A stretch of 32,342 bases of DNA from an uncultured Myxococcales bacterium (lineage in GTDB: Bacteria > Myxococcota_A > UBA9042 > CAIXZC01), in contig CAIXZC010000234.1 in NCBI GenBank assembly GCA_903923815.1, positions 1-32,342 of the forward strand, written 5' to 3'. The notes beneath the pieces are model-generated. The model worked only from the letters and a program-made list of their open reading frames with translations. It was not told the DNA's origin and made no database searches. Both the position numbers and the translations under genes were made by a program. The number at the start of each line of letters is the position of its first letter. Position 1 is the first letter of the stretch. Shown piece after piece: positions 22,687 through 30,867 of the stretch.

Positions 22687-23622
22687 ATGCTGTACTCGGA
22701 AGGAACAGGCTTTGCTGGGTTTGAGGCCGCGCACTTTGGCGCCTTTGAGCAGGCCAAGTGGGCCTCCCATCGCTTCAACCTGGAGCGCATGAAGGTCTCC
22801 GCCGCCCTGGAGGGTCTGCGCAAGGTCCTGGTGGCGGGCCTGGAGGTCCCTGAAGAGGGGCTCACCTGGAACCTCAGCGCCGCCCACCCCGAGGTCCTCA
22901 ACGCCCACAAGGTGGACTGCCTGTGGCTGTACCTGGCCAGGAACGACAAAGAGCGGGAGACCGTGGAGAAGGGCGCCGAGCGGGAGCTGTCCCTGGCCCA
23001 GATGATCCAGCGGCCCAACGCCATGCACCGCTTCGCCTTCGTGGGGGTGCGGGTCCATGCCGCTGGCCTGGAGTGGGGGCTATGGATCCACGCCAACGCC
23101 GTGCTGGACCGCCGCAACCTGGAGGCGGCCCTCAAGGACCCCTTTGAGCGCACCAAGGTGTCGCCCCTGATGGCCCGCCTGCCCGAGGGCAGCGTGGCCC
23201 GAGTGGGAGGGCAGACCTCCAACCCCGTGGCCTGGCTGGAGCAGACCGAAGGTCGCCTCCCCGCCTGGGAGGATTTCCTCTTCTTCGGGCGCGACCTGGA
23301 CACCCAGGACGCCGCCCAGGCTGGGGCCGACGTGGTGCAGACCCTGCAGGCCGACCTGCCCCGCTTCCTGGCCCTCTTTCGTCTGTTCGCCTGGAGCAGC
23401 GGCAACGACCGCCTGGGCCTGGCCAAGCTGATCAAGGAAGAAAAGAAGGAACGGGTCCGCAAGCAAAGCGGCCTGGAGCCAGGAGACCGGGTGCGGGTCA
23501 CCAGAGGCATGCTGGCGGGCCAGCAGGGCACCCTTCAGGAGTTGGACTCCAGGGGCAAGGCCAAGGTGCTGCTGGGCCGCCTGACCATCGACCTTCAAGC
23601 CGACATGCTCACCAAGATCTAG
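22687..23622 (+). CDS. Orphan protein with C-terminal KOW motif
   Basis: A 311-residue soluble protein. The N-terminal 250 residues are of unknown fold, with a segment FAFVGVRVHAAGLEWGLWIHANAVLDRRNL and a helical part near 215-255. The C-terminal 50 residues (about 260-311) form a KOW-type SH3 barrel: LEPGDRVRVTRGMLAGQQGTL, then KAKVLLGRLTIDLQADML, as in NusG and ribosomal proteins. KOW motifs bind RNA or ribosomal/RNA polymerase partners, so a nucleic-acid or ribosome-linked role is a reasonable but unproven inference. It has no signal peptide. ATG 22687 follows GGTGAAGGA closely. Its stop is 6 nt from the stop of the convergent kinase gene, with no terminator between. Confidence 0.75.
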   Translation: MLYSEGTGFAGFEAAHFGAFEQAKWASHRFNLERMKVSAALEGLRKVLVAGLEVPEEGLTWNLSAAHPEVLNAHKVDCLWLYLARNDKERETVEKGAERELSLAQMIQRPNAMHRFAFVGVRVHAAGLEWGLWIHANAVLDRRNLEAALKDPFERTKVSPLMARLPEGSVARVGGQTSNPVAWLEQTEGRLPAWEDFLFFGRDLDTQDAAQAGADVVQTLQADLPRFLALFRLFAWSSGNDRLGLAKLIKEEKKERVRKQSGLEPGDRVRVTRGMLAGQQGTLQELDSRGKAKVLLGRLTIDLQADMLTKI

Positions 23623-23628
23623 GGGTTG

Positions 23629-24330
23629 TCAGGACAGCCCCAGGGGCTGCTCCGTCTTCAGCAGATTGTTGATGCTTTCGATCAGTTCTGCCCGGTGGAT
23701 GAGATCGTTCTTCCAATCCAGGGTGTCCATCTCGATGACCAGCGAATCGCTGCGATTCCACCGACTGAACCAGTCCTCGTACAGATCGTGCAGGGTCGTG
23801 ATGTAGGCCCGGGGGATGCTTTGCTCCTCGGGGCGGCCACGGTAGCGGATGCGCTTCCTGGCCATGTTCACCGAGCAGCGCAGGTAGATCAGCAGGTCCG
23901 GGGAGGGCAGGGTGGCCACGATGGCCTGGTACAGCTCGAAGTAGGTGTCGTACTCGCGCTTGGTCATGTGGCCGTTCAGGTGCAGGTTCCGGGCGAAGAT
24001 CTCCGCGTCCTCGTAGATGGTGCGGTCCTGCACCACCACCCCGGGCTCCGTCACCAACTGCTGGTGCAGGGCCAGGCGCTTGGCCAAAAAGGAGATCTGG
24101 GAGTGGAAGGCCCAGCGCTGCATGTCCTGGTAGAAGTCCGTGAGGAAGGGGTTGACCTCGTTGGGCTCGAAGAAGGGCTTCACGTTCCAGTTCGTGGTGA
24201 TGAACTTCACCAGCGAGGACTTGCCCGCGCCGATGTTGCCCGCCACCGCGATGAAGCGCGTCCCCCGGCCCGGGGTCCTGATGCCACTGCGGTGTTCATC
24301 CAGATACATGAGGCGGCACGATTGACTCAT
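23629..24330 (-). CDS. Deoxynucleoside kinase
   Basis: A 233-residue cytosolic kinase of the dNK/dGK-dAK family, phosphorylating deoxynucleosides for salvage. The P-loop GNIGAGKS lies at 31-38, the DRT motif with catalytic-site Arg at 102-104 (QDRTIYEDAEIF), and the substrate-side FEP at 54-56. LPSPDLLIYLRCS is followed by a LID of MARKRIRYRGRPEE (157-169). Substrate specificity cannot be read off; purine deoxynucleosides are the commonest in bacterial members. ATG 24330 overlaps the stop of the upstream lipoprotein gene as ATGA, so its translation is probably coupled. A longer frame reaching back to 24756 is only a shadow of that gene. Confidence 0.9.
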   Translation of the reverse strand: MSQSCRLMYLDEHRSGIRTPGRGTRFIAVAGNIGAGKSSLVKFITTNWNVKPFFEPNEVNPFLTDFYQDMQRWAFHSQISFLAKRLALHQQLVTEPGVVVQDRTIYEDAEIFARNLHLNGHMTKREYDTYFELYQAIVATLPSPDLLIYLRCSVNMARKRIRYRGRPEEQSIPRAYITTLHDLYEDWFSRWNRSDSLVIEMDTLDWKNDLIHRAELIESINNLLKTEQPLGLS

Positions 24331-25550
24331 TGCTCCACCACCCGTTCCTGCATCCTGGTTACGTATTTCGGAAGCACATAGCGAAAGAACTCCGCCGGCG
24401 AGACCTGGGAGAAGCCCGTCTGCGCAAAGGTGCCCTCGCCAAGGCCGTTGCCCAACCCCGGCAGGTCCAGGTAGACGCCCGCAGTCAGAAGCTGCTCCTC
24501 CGTCAGGGAGGTGATGGGCTTGTTGGCCTGCAGGTTGTTGAGCTGATAGCTGAGGCTCTTGCCCCCGGCGGCCAGCCAGCGGAAGGCCTCCCGGGCGGCC
24601 AGCCGCGTGGGCTGCCGATGATCGTTCAGGAACTGGATCCGAAGGTAATGGATGGGCAGCCGCTCCAGGAAGCCCTTGGCCTCCCGGTCCGTCCACCAGC
24701 CGTCGTCGTCGCAGGTCTGGGCGGCCTCGAACAGGGGCCAGGCGTTGCTGTTGCACAGGAAGCAGTCGGGGGTGCCGTCCGTGCCCTTGCCGTCGGTGGA
24801 GCTGCCCTCGGGGAACTTGGTCAGCCGGTCGTACAGGTTGAAGTCGCAGCGGGCGGTGCTGATGCCCGCGCCGTCACTCTTCACGGGGCGCTGGCCACCG
24901 GTGTAGGGGGACAAGGTGGCGAAGCAGCGGTTCGTCGGACCCTCCACATCAATGAGGTAGTCCAGGAAGGGCAGGTTGGTCTCCTTGAAGCGCGCCGCCG
25001 CCCCGGCACCGACCACCAGGGAGTCCCCCAGGGTCACCACCCCCACCACCGACCGCAGCACGTAGTCCTGCTTGTGGGCAAAGGTGATCACGTCCTTGAG
25101 GGCGTCCTGGTCGGCCTGCCCCCCGAAGTCCACGGTGCCACCGCTGATGCGCTCGCCCTCGCCGGTCCCTGGGGGGTTGTAGGTCACCACCACGGCCCCC
25201 GCCTCCCGCGCCAGGTTGGAAAGGTCTTCATCGGTGAACAGGATCCCCTTGGGGTTCAGATCCGGCACCACCACCAGCAACGGACAGAAATATTTATCGG
25301 TGCATTTGACGGTGCGGTAGGCCCGGGCGTAGATGAAGCCCGAGTTCCAGTCCAGGGCCCAATCCTCCAGTACTACCTCGGGGCCGCTGTCCTCGGGGGG
25401 CTGCTGGGTATCGGGAAGGGACTGGTCACCTTGGGCCCCGTCCAGGGGCTGATTCGTATCTGAAGCTGCTTCCCCGTTGGACGCACAGCTCGAAACTAAT
25501 ACGAGCAGGCACAGCGGGAGAACCGCTCTTGTCAGACAAAGCAAAGACAT
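24327..25550 (-). CDS. Lipoprotein with alpha/beta-hydrolase-like features
   Basis: A 407-residue lipoprotein precursor with a lipobox of VSSC (Cys22) and an acidic Q/D/P-rich linker to about residue 58. The mature domain shows alternating strands and helices: LLVVVPDLNPKG, AGAVVVTYNPPGTGEG and SVVGVVTLGDSLVVGAGAAARF. This recalls an alpha/beta hydrolase, with Ser177 of GDS (175-177) in the nucleophile-elbow position. The canonical GxSxG is not intact, so catalysis is uncertain. Paired cysteines (83/89 and a CFLC further on) suggest disulfides in the periplasm. Its stop overlaps the deoxynucleoside kinase start by 4 nt. A promoter lies at 25586-25613. Its function is unknown. Confidence 0.78.
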   Translation of the reverse strand: MSLLCLTRAVLPLCLLVLVSSCASNGEAASDTNQPLDGAQGDQSLPDTQQPPEDSGPEVVLEDWALDWNSGFIYARAYRTVKCTDKYFCPLLVVVPDLNPKGILFTDEDLSNLAREAGAVVVTYNPPGTGEGERISGGTVDFGGQADQDALKDVITFAHKQDYVLRSVVGVVTLGDSLVVGAGAAARFKETNLPFLDYLIDVEGPTNRCFATLSPYTGGQRPVKSDGAGISTARCDFNLYDRLTKFPEGSSTDGKGTDGTPDCFLCNSNAWPLFEAAQTCDDDGWWTDREAKGFLERLPIHYLRIQFLNDHRQPTRLAAREAFRWLAAGGKSLSYQLNNLQANKPITSLTEEQLLTAGVYLDLPGLGNGLGEGTFAQTGFSQVSPAEFFRYVLPKYVTRMQERVVEQ

Positions 25551-25585
25551 GGGCTAAACACCCGGCTTTTCCGTCAACAGCGGCC

Positions 25586-25613
25586 ACTATACCCCTGCAC
25601 TTTTGGAAGGCAA
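25586..25613 (-). promoter_or_regulatory. Promoter of the lipoprotein/deoxynucleoside kinase pair
   Basis: On the minus strand, TTGCCT (25613-25608), a 16-nt spacer and TATAGT (25591-25586) lie about 36 nt upstream of ATG 25550. Confidence 0.5.
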
Positions 25614-25664
25614 ACGCCCAGCAAGAGTTTTTTGCACTCCGAATCCCGAGGAAAGGAAAACCCA

Positions 25665-26795
25665 GTGAAAAACCAGCCAGAACCCCAAAAAAACACCGTG
25701 CTAGTTGAGGACCTGTGCCTGAAGATTTCTCAAACATCGTCCCTCGAGCTTCGCTACTCCCTGCTAGCCGCTTTTTTTCGCAATGCCTTGTTTTTGAAGG
25801 ATTTTTATGCACTTGGGAGGGTGGATTTTTTGGCCCTCCTGGCGCTGGCAAGGCGACAGGAGGCCCTGGGCGGCCTGACCAATCTGGCCGACCTTCCCAG
25901 CACTTTTCTCTTTCTTTCCAAAGCCCTTGAGGCCAGCCCCTGCAGGCTTCTCTTCAGGGGGGATGAGGGGTGGCCGCGCTTCTCCTCGGCCCTGGTTGAC
26001 CAGCCCCCGGCGCTGTGGCTCCAAGGACGCCTGCCGGAGGGCCGGACCCTGGGCATCGTGGGCACCCGTGAGGCCAGCCCGGCGGGGATGGCGGCGGCCC
26101 GGGAGTTGGCGCTCAACTGGGTGCGCCTCACGGGGGGCACGGTGGTCAGTGGAGGGGCCGTGGGGATAGACGGGGCGGCCCACCGGGGGGCCCTGGAGGG
26201 GGGCGGTCGGACGGTGGCGGTGTTGGGCTCCGATCTGTACTCCCCCTTCCCCTCCTGCCACCGCGGGTTGTTCAAAAAGATCCTTGCAAAGGGGGGCGGA
26301 CTGGTCAGCTTGCTCCCCCCCGGCTCCCCCTGCTGCAAGACCTCGTTCCTTAAAAGGAACGGCGTGGTGGCGGGGCTCGTGGAGGCCCTGGTGGTGGTGG
26401 AAGCTCCCCGCCACAGCGGCGCGTGGTCCACGGCATCCTTCGCCTTGCATTACGGAATAAGGACATATAAATTGCCGTCCTGCCATCCCCAGGGGGGGCC
26501 CCGCGAGGGGTTACGACGACTGGCCGATCCCGACAGTGTGCTGGCCGAACTGCTGCCCGCTGAGGTATCGGCAAGGCCACGCCCCGAGGCGCCGGCCCTG
26601 GAGTTGGATGGCCCGGCCCGCGCAGTCCTTTCGGCCCTGGGTGCCTCCACCCTGACCCTTGAAGCGCTGGCCGCGATGACAAACCTGGACCACGGGACCC
26701 TCTGCCGCGCCCAGCTCCAGCTAGAGCTGGCCGGGCTGGTGGAGGACTGCGGCTTCAATCTTGTGCGCCGACGGATTGGAAGGAACCAAGGCTAA
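25665..26795 (+). CDS. dprA: DNA-processing protein DprA
   Basis: A 376-residue single-strand DNA-binding protein that loads RecA on incoming DNA during transformation. The Rossmann-like core has LGIVGTREASPAG, VVSGGAVGIDGAAHRGAL and VAVLGSDLYSPFPSCHRGLF. The phosphate-binding FLKRNGVVAGLVEALVVVEA and SGAWSTASFALHYG follow. A winged-helix tail lies at about 310-370. The usual FPxRNRIIAGLS and VFAVPG segments are altered, so this copy is diverged. GTG 25665 is chosen because AAGG lies 8 nt upstream; a TTG at 25632 has no Shine-Dalgarno. The stop TAA shares its last base with the topA ATG. With the pilus genes upstream it supports, but does not prove, natural competence. Confidence 0.9.
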   Translation: MKNQPEPQKNTVLVEDLCLKISQTSSLELRYSLLAAFFRNALFLKDFYALGRVDFLALLALARRQEALGGLTNLADLPSTFLFLSKALEASPCRLLFRGDEGWPRFSSALVDQPPALWLQGRLPEGRTLGIVGTREASPAGMAAARELALNWVRLTGGTVVSGGAVGIDGAAHRGALEGGGRTVAVLGSDLYSPFPSCHRGLFKKILAKGGGLVSLLPPGSPCCKTSFLKRNGVVAGLVEALVVVEAPRHSGAWSTASFALHYGIRTYKLPSCHPQGGPREGLRRLADPDSVLAELLPAEVSARPRPEAPALELDGPARAVLSALGASTLTLEALAAMTNLDHGTLCRAQLQLELAGLVEDCGFNLVRRRIGRNQG

Positions 26796-29026
26796 TGGGA
26801 AAGTATCTGCTGATTGTGGAGTCCCCCTCCAAGGCCAAGACCATCAAGAAGTACCTGGGGAAGGACTACGAGGTGAAGGCCACCATCGGCCACATCAAGG
26901 ATCTGCCCGAGGACGAGCTGGGCGTGGACGTGGCCGCGGACTTCGCCCTGGACTACAAGACCATCAAGGGCAAGGCCAAGGTGGTGGCGGAGCTGAAAAA
27001 GGCCGCCGCGGGCACCGAGATCATCTACGTGGGCTCCGACCCCGACCGCGAGGGCGAGGCCATTGCGTGGCATGTGGCGGAGGAGCTGGGCAAGGGCAAG
27101 AACGCCCCCGAGGTCAAGCGCGTCCTCTTCCATGAGATCACCAAGACGGGCATCCTGCGGGCCATGAACGAGCCCGGCGAGCTCAACGTCCAGAAGTACG
27201 AAAGCCAGAAGGCCCGCCGCACCCTGGACCGGCTGGTGGGCTACCAGATCAGCCCCATCCTTTGGAAGAAGGTCCGCCGGGGCCTCAGCGCCGGCCGCGT
27301 CCAGTCCGTGGCTGTGGGCTTCATCGTGGACCGGGAGAACGAGGTCACGGCCTTCGTCCCCCGGGAGTTCTGGACCGTCAAGGCCCAGCTTGCCACCGCC
27401 GAGAAGCGCGACTTCGAGGCCTCCCTGGTGGACATCGGCGACGGCAAGGCGGATCTGCCCACGGGCACCGAGGCCCTCCCCCTGGCGGAGCGCCTGCGCA
27501 ACAGCCCCTGGAAGGTGGAGACCGTGGAGCAGAAGGCCAAGCGCCGCTCCCCCCAGCCCCCCTTCATCACCAGCCGCCTGCAGCAGGAGGCCAGCCGCCT
27601 CTACCACTTCACCGCCAAGCGCACCATGGCCCTGGCCCAGCAGCTCTACGAGGGCGTGGAGTTGGGCCCCGAGGGCCCCGTGGGTCTCATCACCTACATG
27701 CGTACGGACTCCACCCGCGTCGCCCCGGAGGCCGCCGAGGAGGCCCGCATCTTCGTCACCGCGCGCTACGGCAAGGAGTTCCTGCCCGGCGCCCCCAATG
27801 AGTACCGCAACCGCAAGTCCGCCCAGGACGCCCACGAGGCCATCCGCCCCACCAGCGTCATGCGGACTCCCGAGGCCGTGGGCTCCTTCCTGGACCCCGA
27901 CCAACTGCGCCTCTACACCCTGATCTGGAAGCGCTTCGTGGCCTCCCAGATGGAGGCCGCGGTCTACGACGTCACCACCGCCATGATCGAGGCTGGCGGC
28001 TGCCGCTTCCGGGCCTCCGGATCGGTGCAGCGCTTCGCCGGCTACCGCCAGGTCTACCAGGAGCAGCTTGGGGACGACGACAAGGCCGAGGTGGGCTCGG
28101 ACCTGCCCGATCTGCAGGCCGGACAGCCCCTGGACCTGAAGGACCTGCAGGCCATCCAGAACTTCACCCAGCCGCCCCCCCGCTACACCGAGGCCTCCCT
28201 CATCCGGGTGCTGGAAGAGAAGGGCATTGGTCGCCCCAGCACCTACGCCAGCATCATCTCCACCATCCAGGACCGGCAGTACGTCCTGAAGGTCGAGGGA
28301 CGCTTCCGCCCCTCCGAACTGGGCGCCCTCATCACGGGCCTCCTGCGGGACTCCTTCCCCACCATCATGGATGTGGAGTTCACCGCCCGCATGGAGGAGA
28401 ACCTGGACCTCGTGGAAGAAGGCAAGACCAGCTCCCTGGAGGTCATGCGCGCCTTCTGGGAGCCCTTCCGCCTGAACCTGGACTCGGCCAGCCAGACCAT
28501 GAAGAACCTCAAGGCCCAGCCCATGCTCACCGAGATCCCCTGCTCGGTGTGCGGCAAGCCCATGGCCATCCGCTTCGGCCGCAACGGGGAGTTCCTGGCC
28601 TGCTCCGCCTTCCCCGAGTGCCGCAACACCATCAACTTCAGCCGCGACCCCCAGGGCAACGTGGTCCCCGAGAAGCGCGAGGAGAGCGGCGAGCACTGCC
28701 CCGAGCACGGCAAGGAGCTGATCCGGCGCAACGGCCGCTTCGGCCCCTTCCTGGCCTGCCCCGACTACCCCGCCTGCAAGTTCACCAAGCCCCTCCCCAG
28801 CGGGCTGGTCTGCCCCAAGGTGGGCTGCGGCGGCTCCCTGGTGGAGCGCAAGTCCAAGAAGGGCAACTCCTTCCACCGCTGCGACAAGTGCGAGCTGGTC
28901 CTCTTCGGCCGCATCAAGAAGGAGCCCTGCCCCACCTGCGGCAACCCCTTCCTGGAAGAAAAGGGCCGGGGGCGCACCAGCACCGTGGCCTGTCCCAACC
29001 CCGACTGCGGCTGGGTCCGGGAGTAA
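26795..29026 (+). CDS. topA: DNA topoisomerase I
   Basis: A 743-residue type IA topoisomerase that relaxes negative supercoils. The Toprim domain (1-150) has LLIVESPSKAKTIKKYL and the acidic triad in SDPDREGEAIAWH. The active-site Tyr301 lies in GLITYMRTDSTR, and the RPSTYASII segment is near 485. At the C-terminus are three zinc-ribbon-type regions (about 582-615, 628-665, 670-743), with CSVC/CSAFPEC, CPEH/CPDYPAC and a final CDKC/CPTC/CPNPDC cluster. GGAAGGAA lies about 8 nt upstream of the ATG. It overlaps dprA by one base (TAATG) and is followed after 3 nt by trmFO, a widely conserved order. Confidence 0.97.
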   Translation: MGKYLLIVESPSKAKTIKKYLGKDYEVKATIGHIKDLPEDELGVDVAADFALDYKTIKGKAKVVAELKKAAAGTEIIYVGSDPDREGEAIAWHVAEELGKGKNAPEVKRVLFHEITKTGILRAMNEPGELNVQKYESQKARRTLDRLVGYQISPILWKKVRRGLSAGRVQSVAVGFIVDRENEVTAFVPREFWTVKAQLATAEKRDFEASLVDIGDGKADLPTGTEALPLAERLRNSPWKVETVEQKAKRRSPQPPFITSRLQQEASRLYHFTAKRTMALAQQLYEGVELGPEGPVGLITYMRTDSTRVAPEAAEEARIFVTARYGKEFLPGAPNEYRNRKSAQDAHEAIRPTSVMRTPEAVGSFLDPDQLRLYTLIWKRFVASQMEAAVYDVTTAMIEAGGCRFRASGSVQRFAGYRQVYQEQLGDDDKAEVGSDLPDLQAGQPLDLKDLQAIQNFTQPPPRYTEASLIRVLEEKGIGRPSTYASIISTIQDRQYVLKVEGRFRPSELGALITGLLRDSFPTIMDVEFTARMEENLDLVEEGKTSSLEVMRAFWEPFRLNLDSASQTMKNLKAQPMLTEIPCSVCGKPMAIRFGRNGEFLACSAFPECRNTINFSRDPQGNVVPEKREESGEHCPEHGKELIRRNGRFGPFLACPDYPACKFTKPLPSGLVCPKVGCGGSLVERKSKKGNSFHRCDKCELVLFGRIKKEPCPTCGNPFLEEKGRGRTSTVACPNPDCGWVRE

Positions 29027-29029
29027 CCC

Positions 29030-30385
29030 TTGGCCCCCTTGCCCACTCCTGTGCACATCATCGGCGGCGGCCTGGCGGGCTGCGAAGCGGCCTACCAGTT
29101 GCTATCCCGGGGCCTGCCCGTCTGCCTCCACGAGATGCGCCCCACCACCATGACCGCGGCCCATTTTGGGGACCGCCTCGCCGAGCTGGTGTGCTCCAAC
29201 TCCCTGCGCTCCGAGGCCCCCGAATCCGCCCCCGGGATCTTGAAAAGCGAGCTGGCCCGGCTTGGCAGTCTGTTGCTGCGCGCCGCCCTGGCCGCCAAGG
29301 TCCCTGCGGGCTCCGCCCTGGCCGTGGACCGGGCCATCTTCTCAAGCTTCGTGGAGGATGCGCTGGCGGCCTTCCCAGCCTTCACGCTGGTGCGCGAGGA
29401 GGTCACCGCCCTACCCCCCGAGGGCCCCGTGCTGCTGGCCCCAGGCCCCCTGGCCTCCGCCCCTCTGCTGGGCGCCCTCAAGGGTTTGCTGGACGACACC
29501 GATCTGTTCTTCTTCGACGCCATCGCCCCCATCGTGGACGCCACCTCGTTGGATATGGACCGCCTGTTCTTCGCCTCCCGCTACAACAAGGGCGACCCCG
29601 ACGACTACCTGAACGCGCCCATGGACCGGCCCACCTTCGAGGCCTTCTACAAGGCCCTGGTGGAGGCGGACCGGGCGGCCGTGGCGGACTTCGACGCGGA
29701 CCGTCACCTGCCTACCTTCCAAGGCTGCCAGCCCATCGAGATCATCGCCAAGGGCGGCCCCCTGGCCCTGGCCTTCGGCCCCATGAAGCCCGTGGGCATC
29801 TACGACGCCAACGGCAAGCGTCCCTTCGCGGTGGTCCAGCTGCGCGCCGAGAATCTTCAGAAGACCGCCTTCAACCTGGTGGGCTTCCAGACCCGCCTGC
29901 GGGTCGCCGAGCAGGAGCGCGTCTTTCGGATGATCCCGGGCCTGGAGCAGGCCCGCTTCCTGCGCTTTGGCTCCATCCACCGCAACACCTTCATCAACTC
30001 CCCCCAGGTCCTGGACTCCCGCCTTTGCTTCCGGGCCGATCCCCGGGTCAGCGCCGCAGGCCAGTTCACCGGCTCGGAGGGCTACACCGAGGCCATAGCC
30101 ATGGGGCTGTTGGCGGGCCTCTTCCTGGCAGACCGACTGCTCCACCCCGGGGCAGGCGACGCCCTCCCCCCGCCCCCTCCCGAGACCGCCCTGGGCTGCC
30201 TGCACCGCCACGTCACCGCCAGCCCCAACAAGCCCTTCCAGCCCTCCAACGTGCACTTCGGGCTCCTGCCCCCGGGCAGCGCCCATGGCCGCAAGGACCG
30301 CCGCCGGGAGACCGCCACCGCCGCCGCTGAGGCCCTAAGTCCCTGGATAGAAAGCGTAGTTTCCAGGCTTGGCCTGCCCACCTGA
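29030..30385 (+). CDS. trmFO: Folate- and FAD-dependent tRNA (uracil-54-C5)-methyltransferase
   Basis: A 451-residue flavoprotein that makes 5-methyluridine at position 54 of the tRNA T loop, using methylenetetrahydrofolate. It has the FAD dinucleotide-binding motif IIGGGLAGCEAA near the N-terminus and LVCSNSLRSEAPESAPGILKSEL. A ferredoxin-like central domain follows, then SIHRNTFINSPQVLD and GQFTGSEGYTEA. Length is typical and it lacks the MnmG extension, so it is TrmFO and not GidA. TTG 29030 is taken as start, with GGGAG about 6 nt upstream. A TTG at 29039 and GTG at 29051 are alternatives. Its target T loop, TTCGAGC, is present in the tRNA-Arg of this window. Confidence 0.94.
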   Translation: MAPLPTPVHIIGGGLAGCEAAYQLLSRGLPVCLHEMRPTTMTAAHFGDRLAELVCSNSLRSEAPESAPGILKSELARLGSLLLRAALAAKVPAGSALAVDRAIFSSFVEDALAAFPAFTLVREEVTALPPEGPVLLAPGPLASAPLLGALKGLLDDTDLFFFDAIAPIVDATSLDMDRLFFASRYNKGDPDDYLNAPMDRPTFEAFYKALVEADRAAVADFDADRHLPTFQGCQPIEIIAKGGPLALAFGPMKPVGIYDANGKRPFAVVQLRAENLQKTAFNLVGFQTRLRVAEQERVFRMIPGLEQARFLRFGSIHRNTFINSPQVLDSRLCFRADPRVSAAGQFTGSEGYTEAIAMGLLAGLFLADRLLHPGAGDALPPPPPETALGCLHRHVTASPNKPFQPSNVHFGLLPPGSAHGRKDRRRETATAAAEALSPWIESVVSRLGLPT

Positions 30386-30394
30386 ATTCTTTCC

Positions 30395-30422
30395 TTGGCG
30401 CACCTTTTTGCCGTGCTATATT
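30395..30422 (+). promoter_or_regulatory. Promoter of the ribosome hibernation factor gene
   Basis: TTGGCG (30395-30400), 16-nt spacer, then TATATT (30417-30422) in an extended -10 context (TGCTATATT). Predicted start near 30429, leaving a leader of about 110 nt before the ATG. Confidence 0.6.
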
Positions 30423-30538
30423 TACCCCTGCGATGCGTCGGCGGAGGTCCCCCGGAATAGGATCAGCGTCCGGCTGTTCCAAGACCTGTAACCGCCGGGA
30501 CATCGCGGGATGGACCCCCGCCTTTGAAGGAGGAACCC

Positions 30539-30829
30539 ATGAACATCGAACTGGTGGCAAGAGACGTGAGCGTTACCCCTGACATCCAGGAGCGCATTGA
30601 GAAGAAGATTGAGAAGATGCTCGAGCATCGGAACAAGGACATCCCCGTGAGGGTCCTGGTCTCGGAGAGCCGGGGCCGCACCCAGGCCCAGATCACCTTG
30701 ACCATCATGGGCAAGGATGTGGTTGGGGCCGCGGAGGACAAGACCGTCATGGCCGCCTTCGATGCCGCCCTCGATAAGGCCGATCGCCAGGTTAAGAAGA
30801 TCTTCGAGAAGGTCACCGACAAGCGCTAG
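30539..30829 (+). CDS. hpf: Ribosome hibernation-promoting factor (short form)
   Basis: A 96-residue protein of the HPF/RaiA (S30AE) family that binds the 30S decoding region and silences ribosomes under stress. The beta-alpha-beta-beta-beta-alpha layout is visible: MNIELVARDVSVTPDIQERIEKKIEKML, RVLVSESRGRTQAQITLTIMGKDVVG, then the basic helix AFDAALDKADRQVKKIF. It lacks the C-terminal dimerisation domain of long HPF. ATG 30539 has GGAGG 4 nt upstream; the TTG 15 nt earlier overlaps that Shine-Dalgarno. It stands alone with its own promoter and a rather long, GC-rich leader. Convergent with the cysteine-rich protein gene. Confidence 0.92.
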   Translation: MNIELVARDVSVTPDIQERIEKKIEKMLEHRNKDIPVRVLVSESRGRTQAQITLTIMGKDVVGAAEDKTVMAAFDAALDKADRQVKKIFEKVTDKR

Positions 30830-30867
30830 GCCCGCCGCCTCCCTTCCTCAGAAAATTCAGGTTTGAA

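Noticed and set aside
24331-24756. N-terminal extension of the deoxynucleoside kinase to 375 residues
   Set aside because: The extra part is an out-of-frame reading of the lipoprotein gene. The ATGA overlap at 24327-24330 gives a natural start.
26792-29056. A 754-codon minus-strand frame antisense to topA
   Set aside because: topA is unmistakable. The antisense frame is a by-product of high third-position GC.
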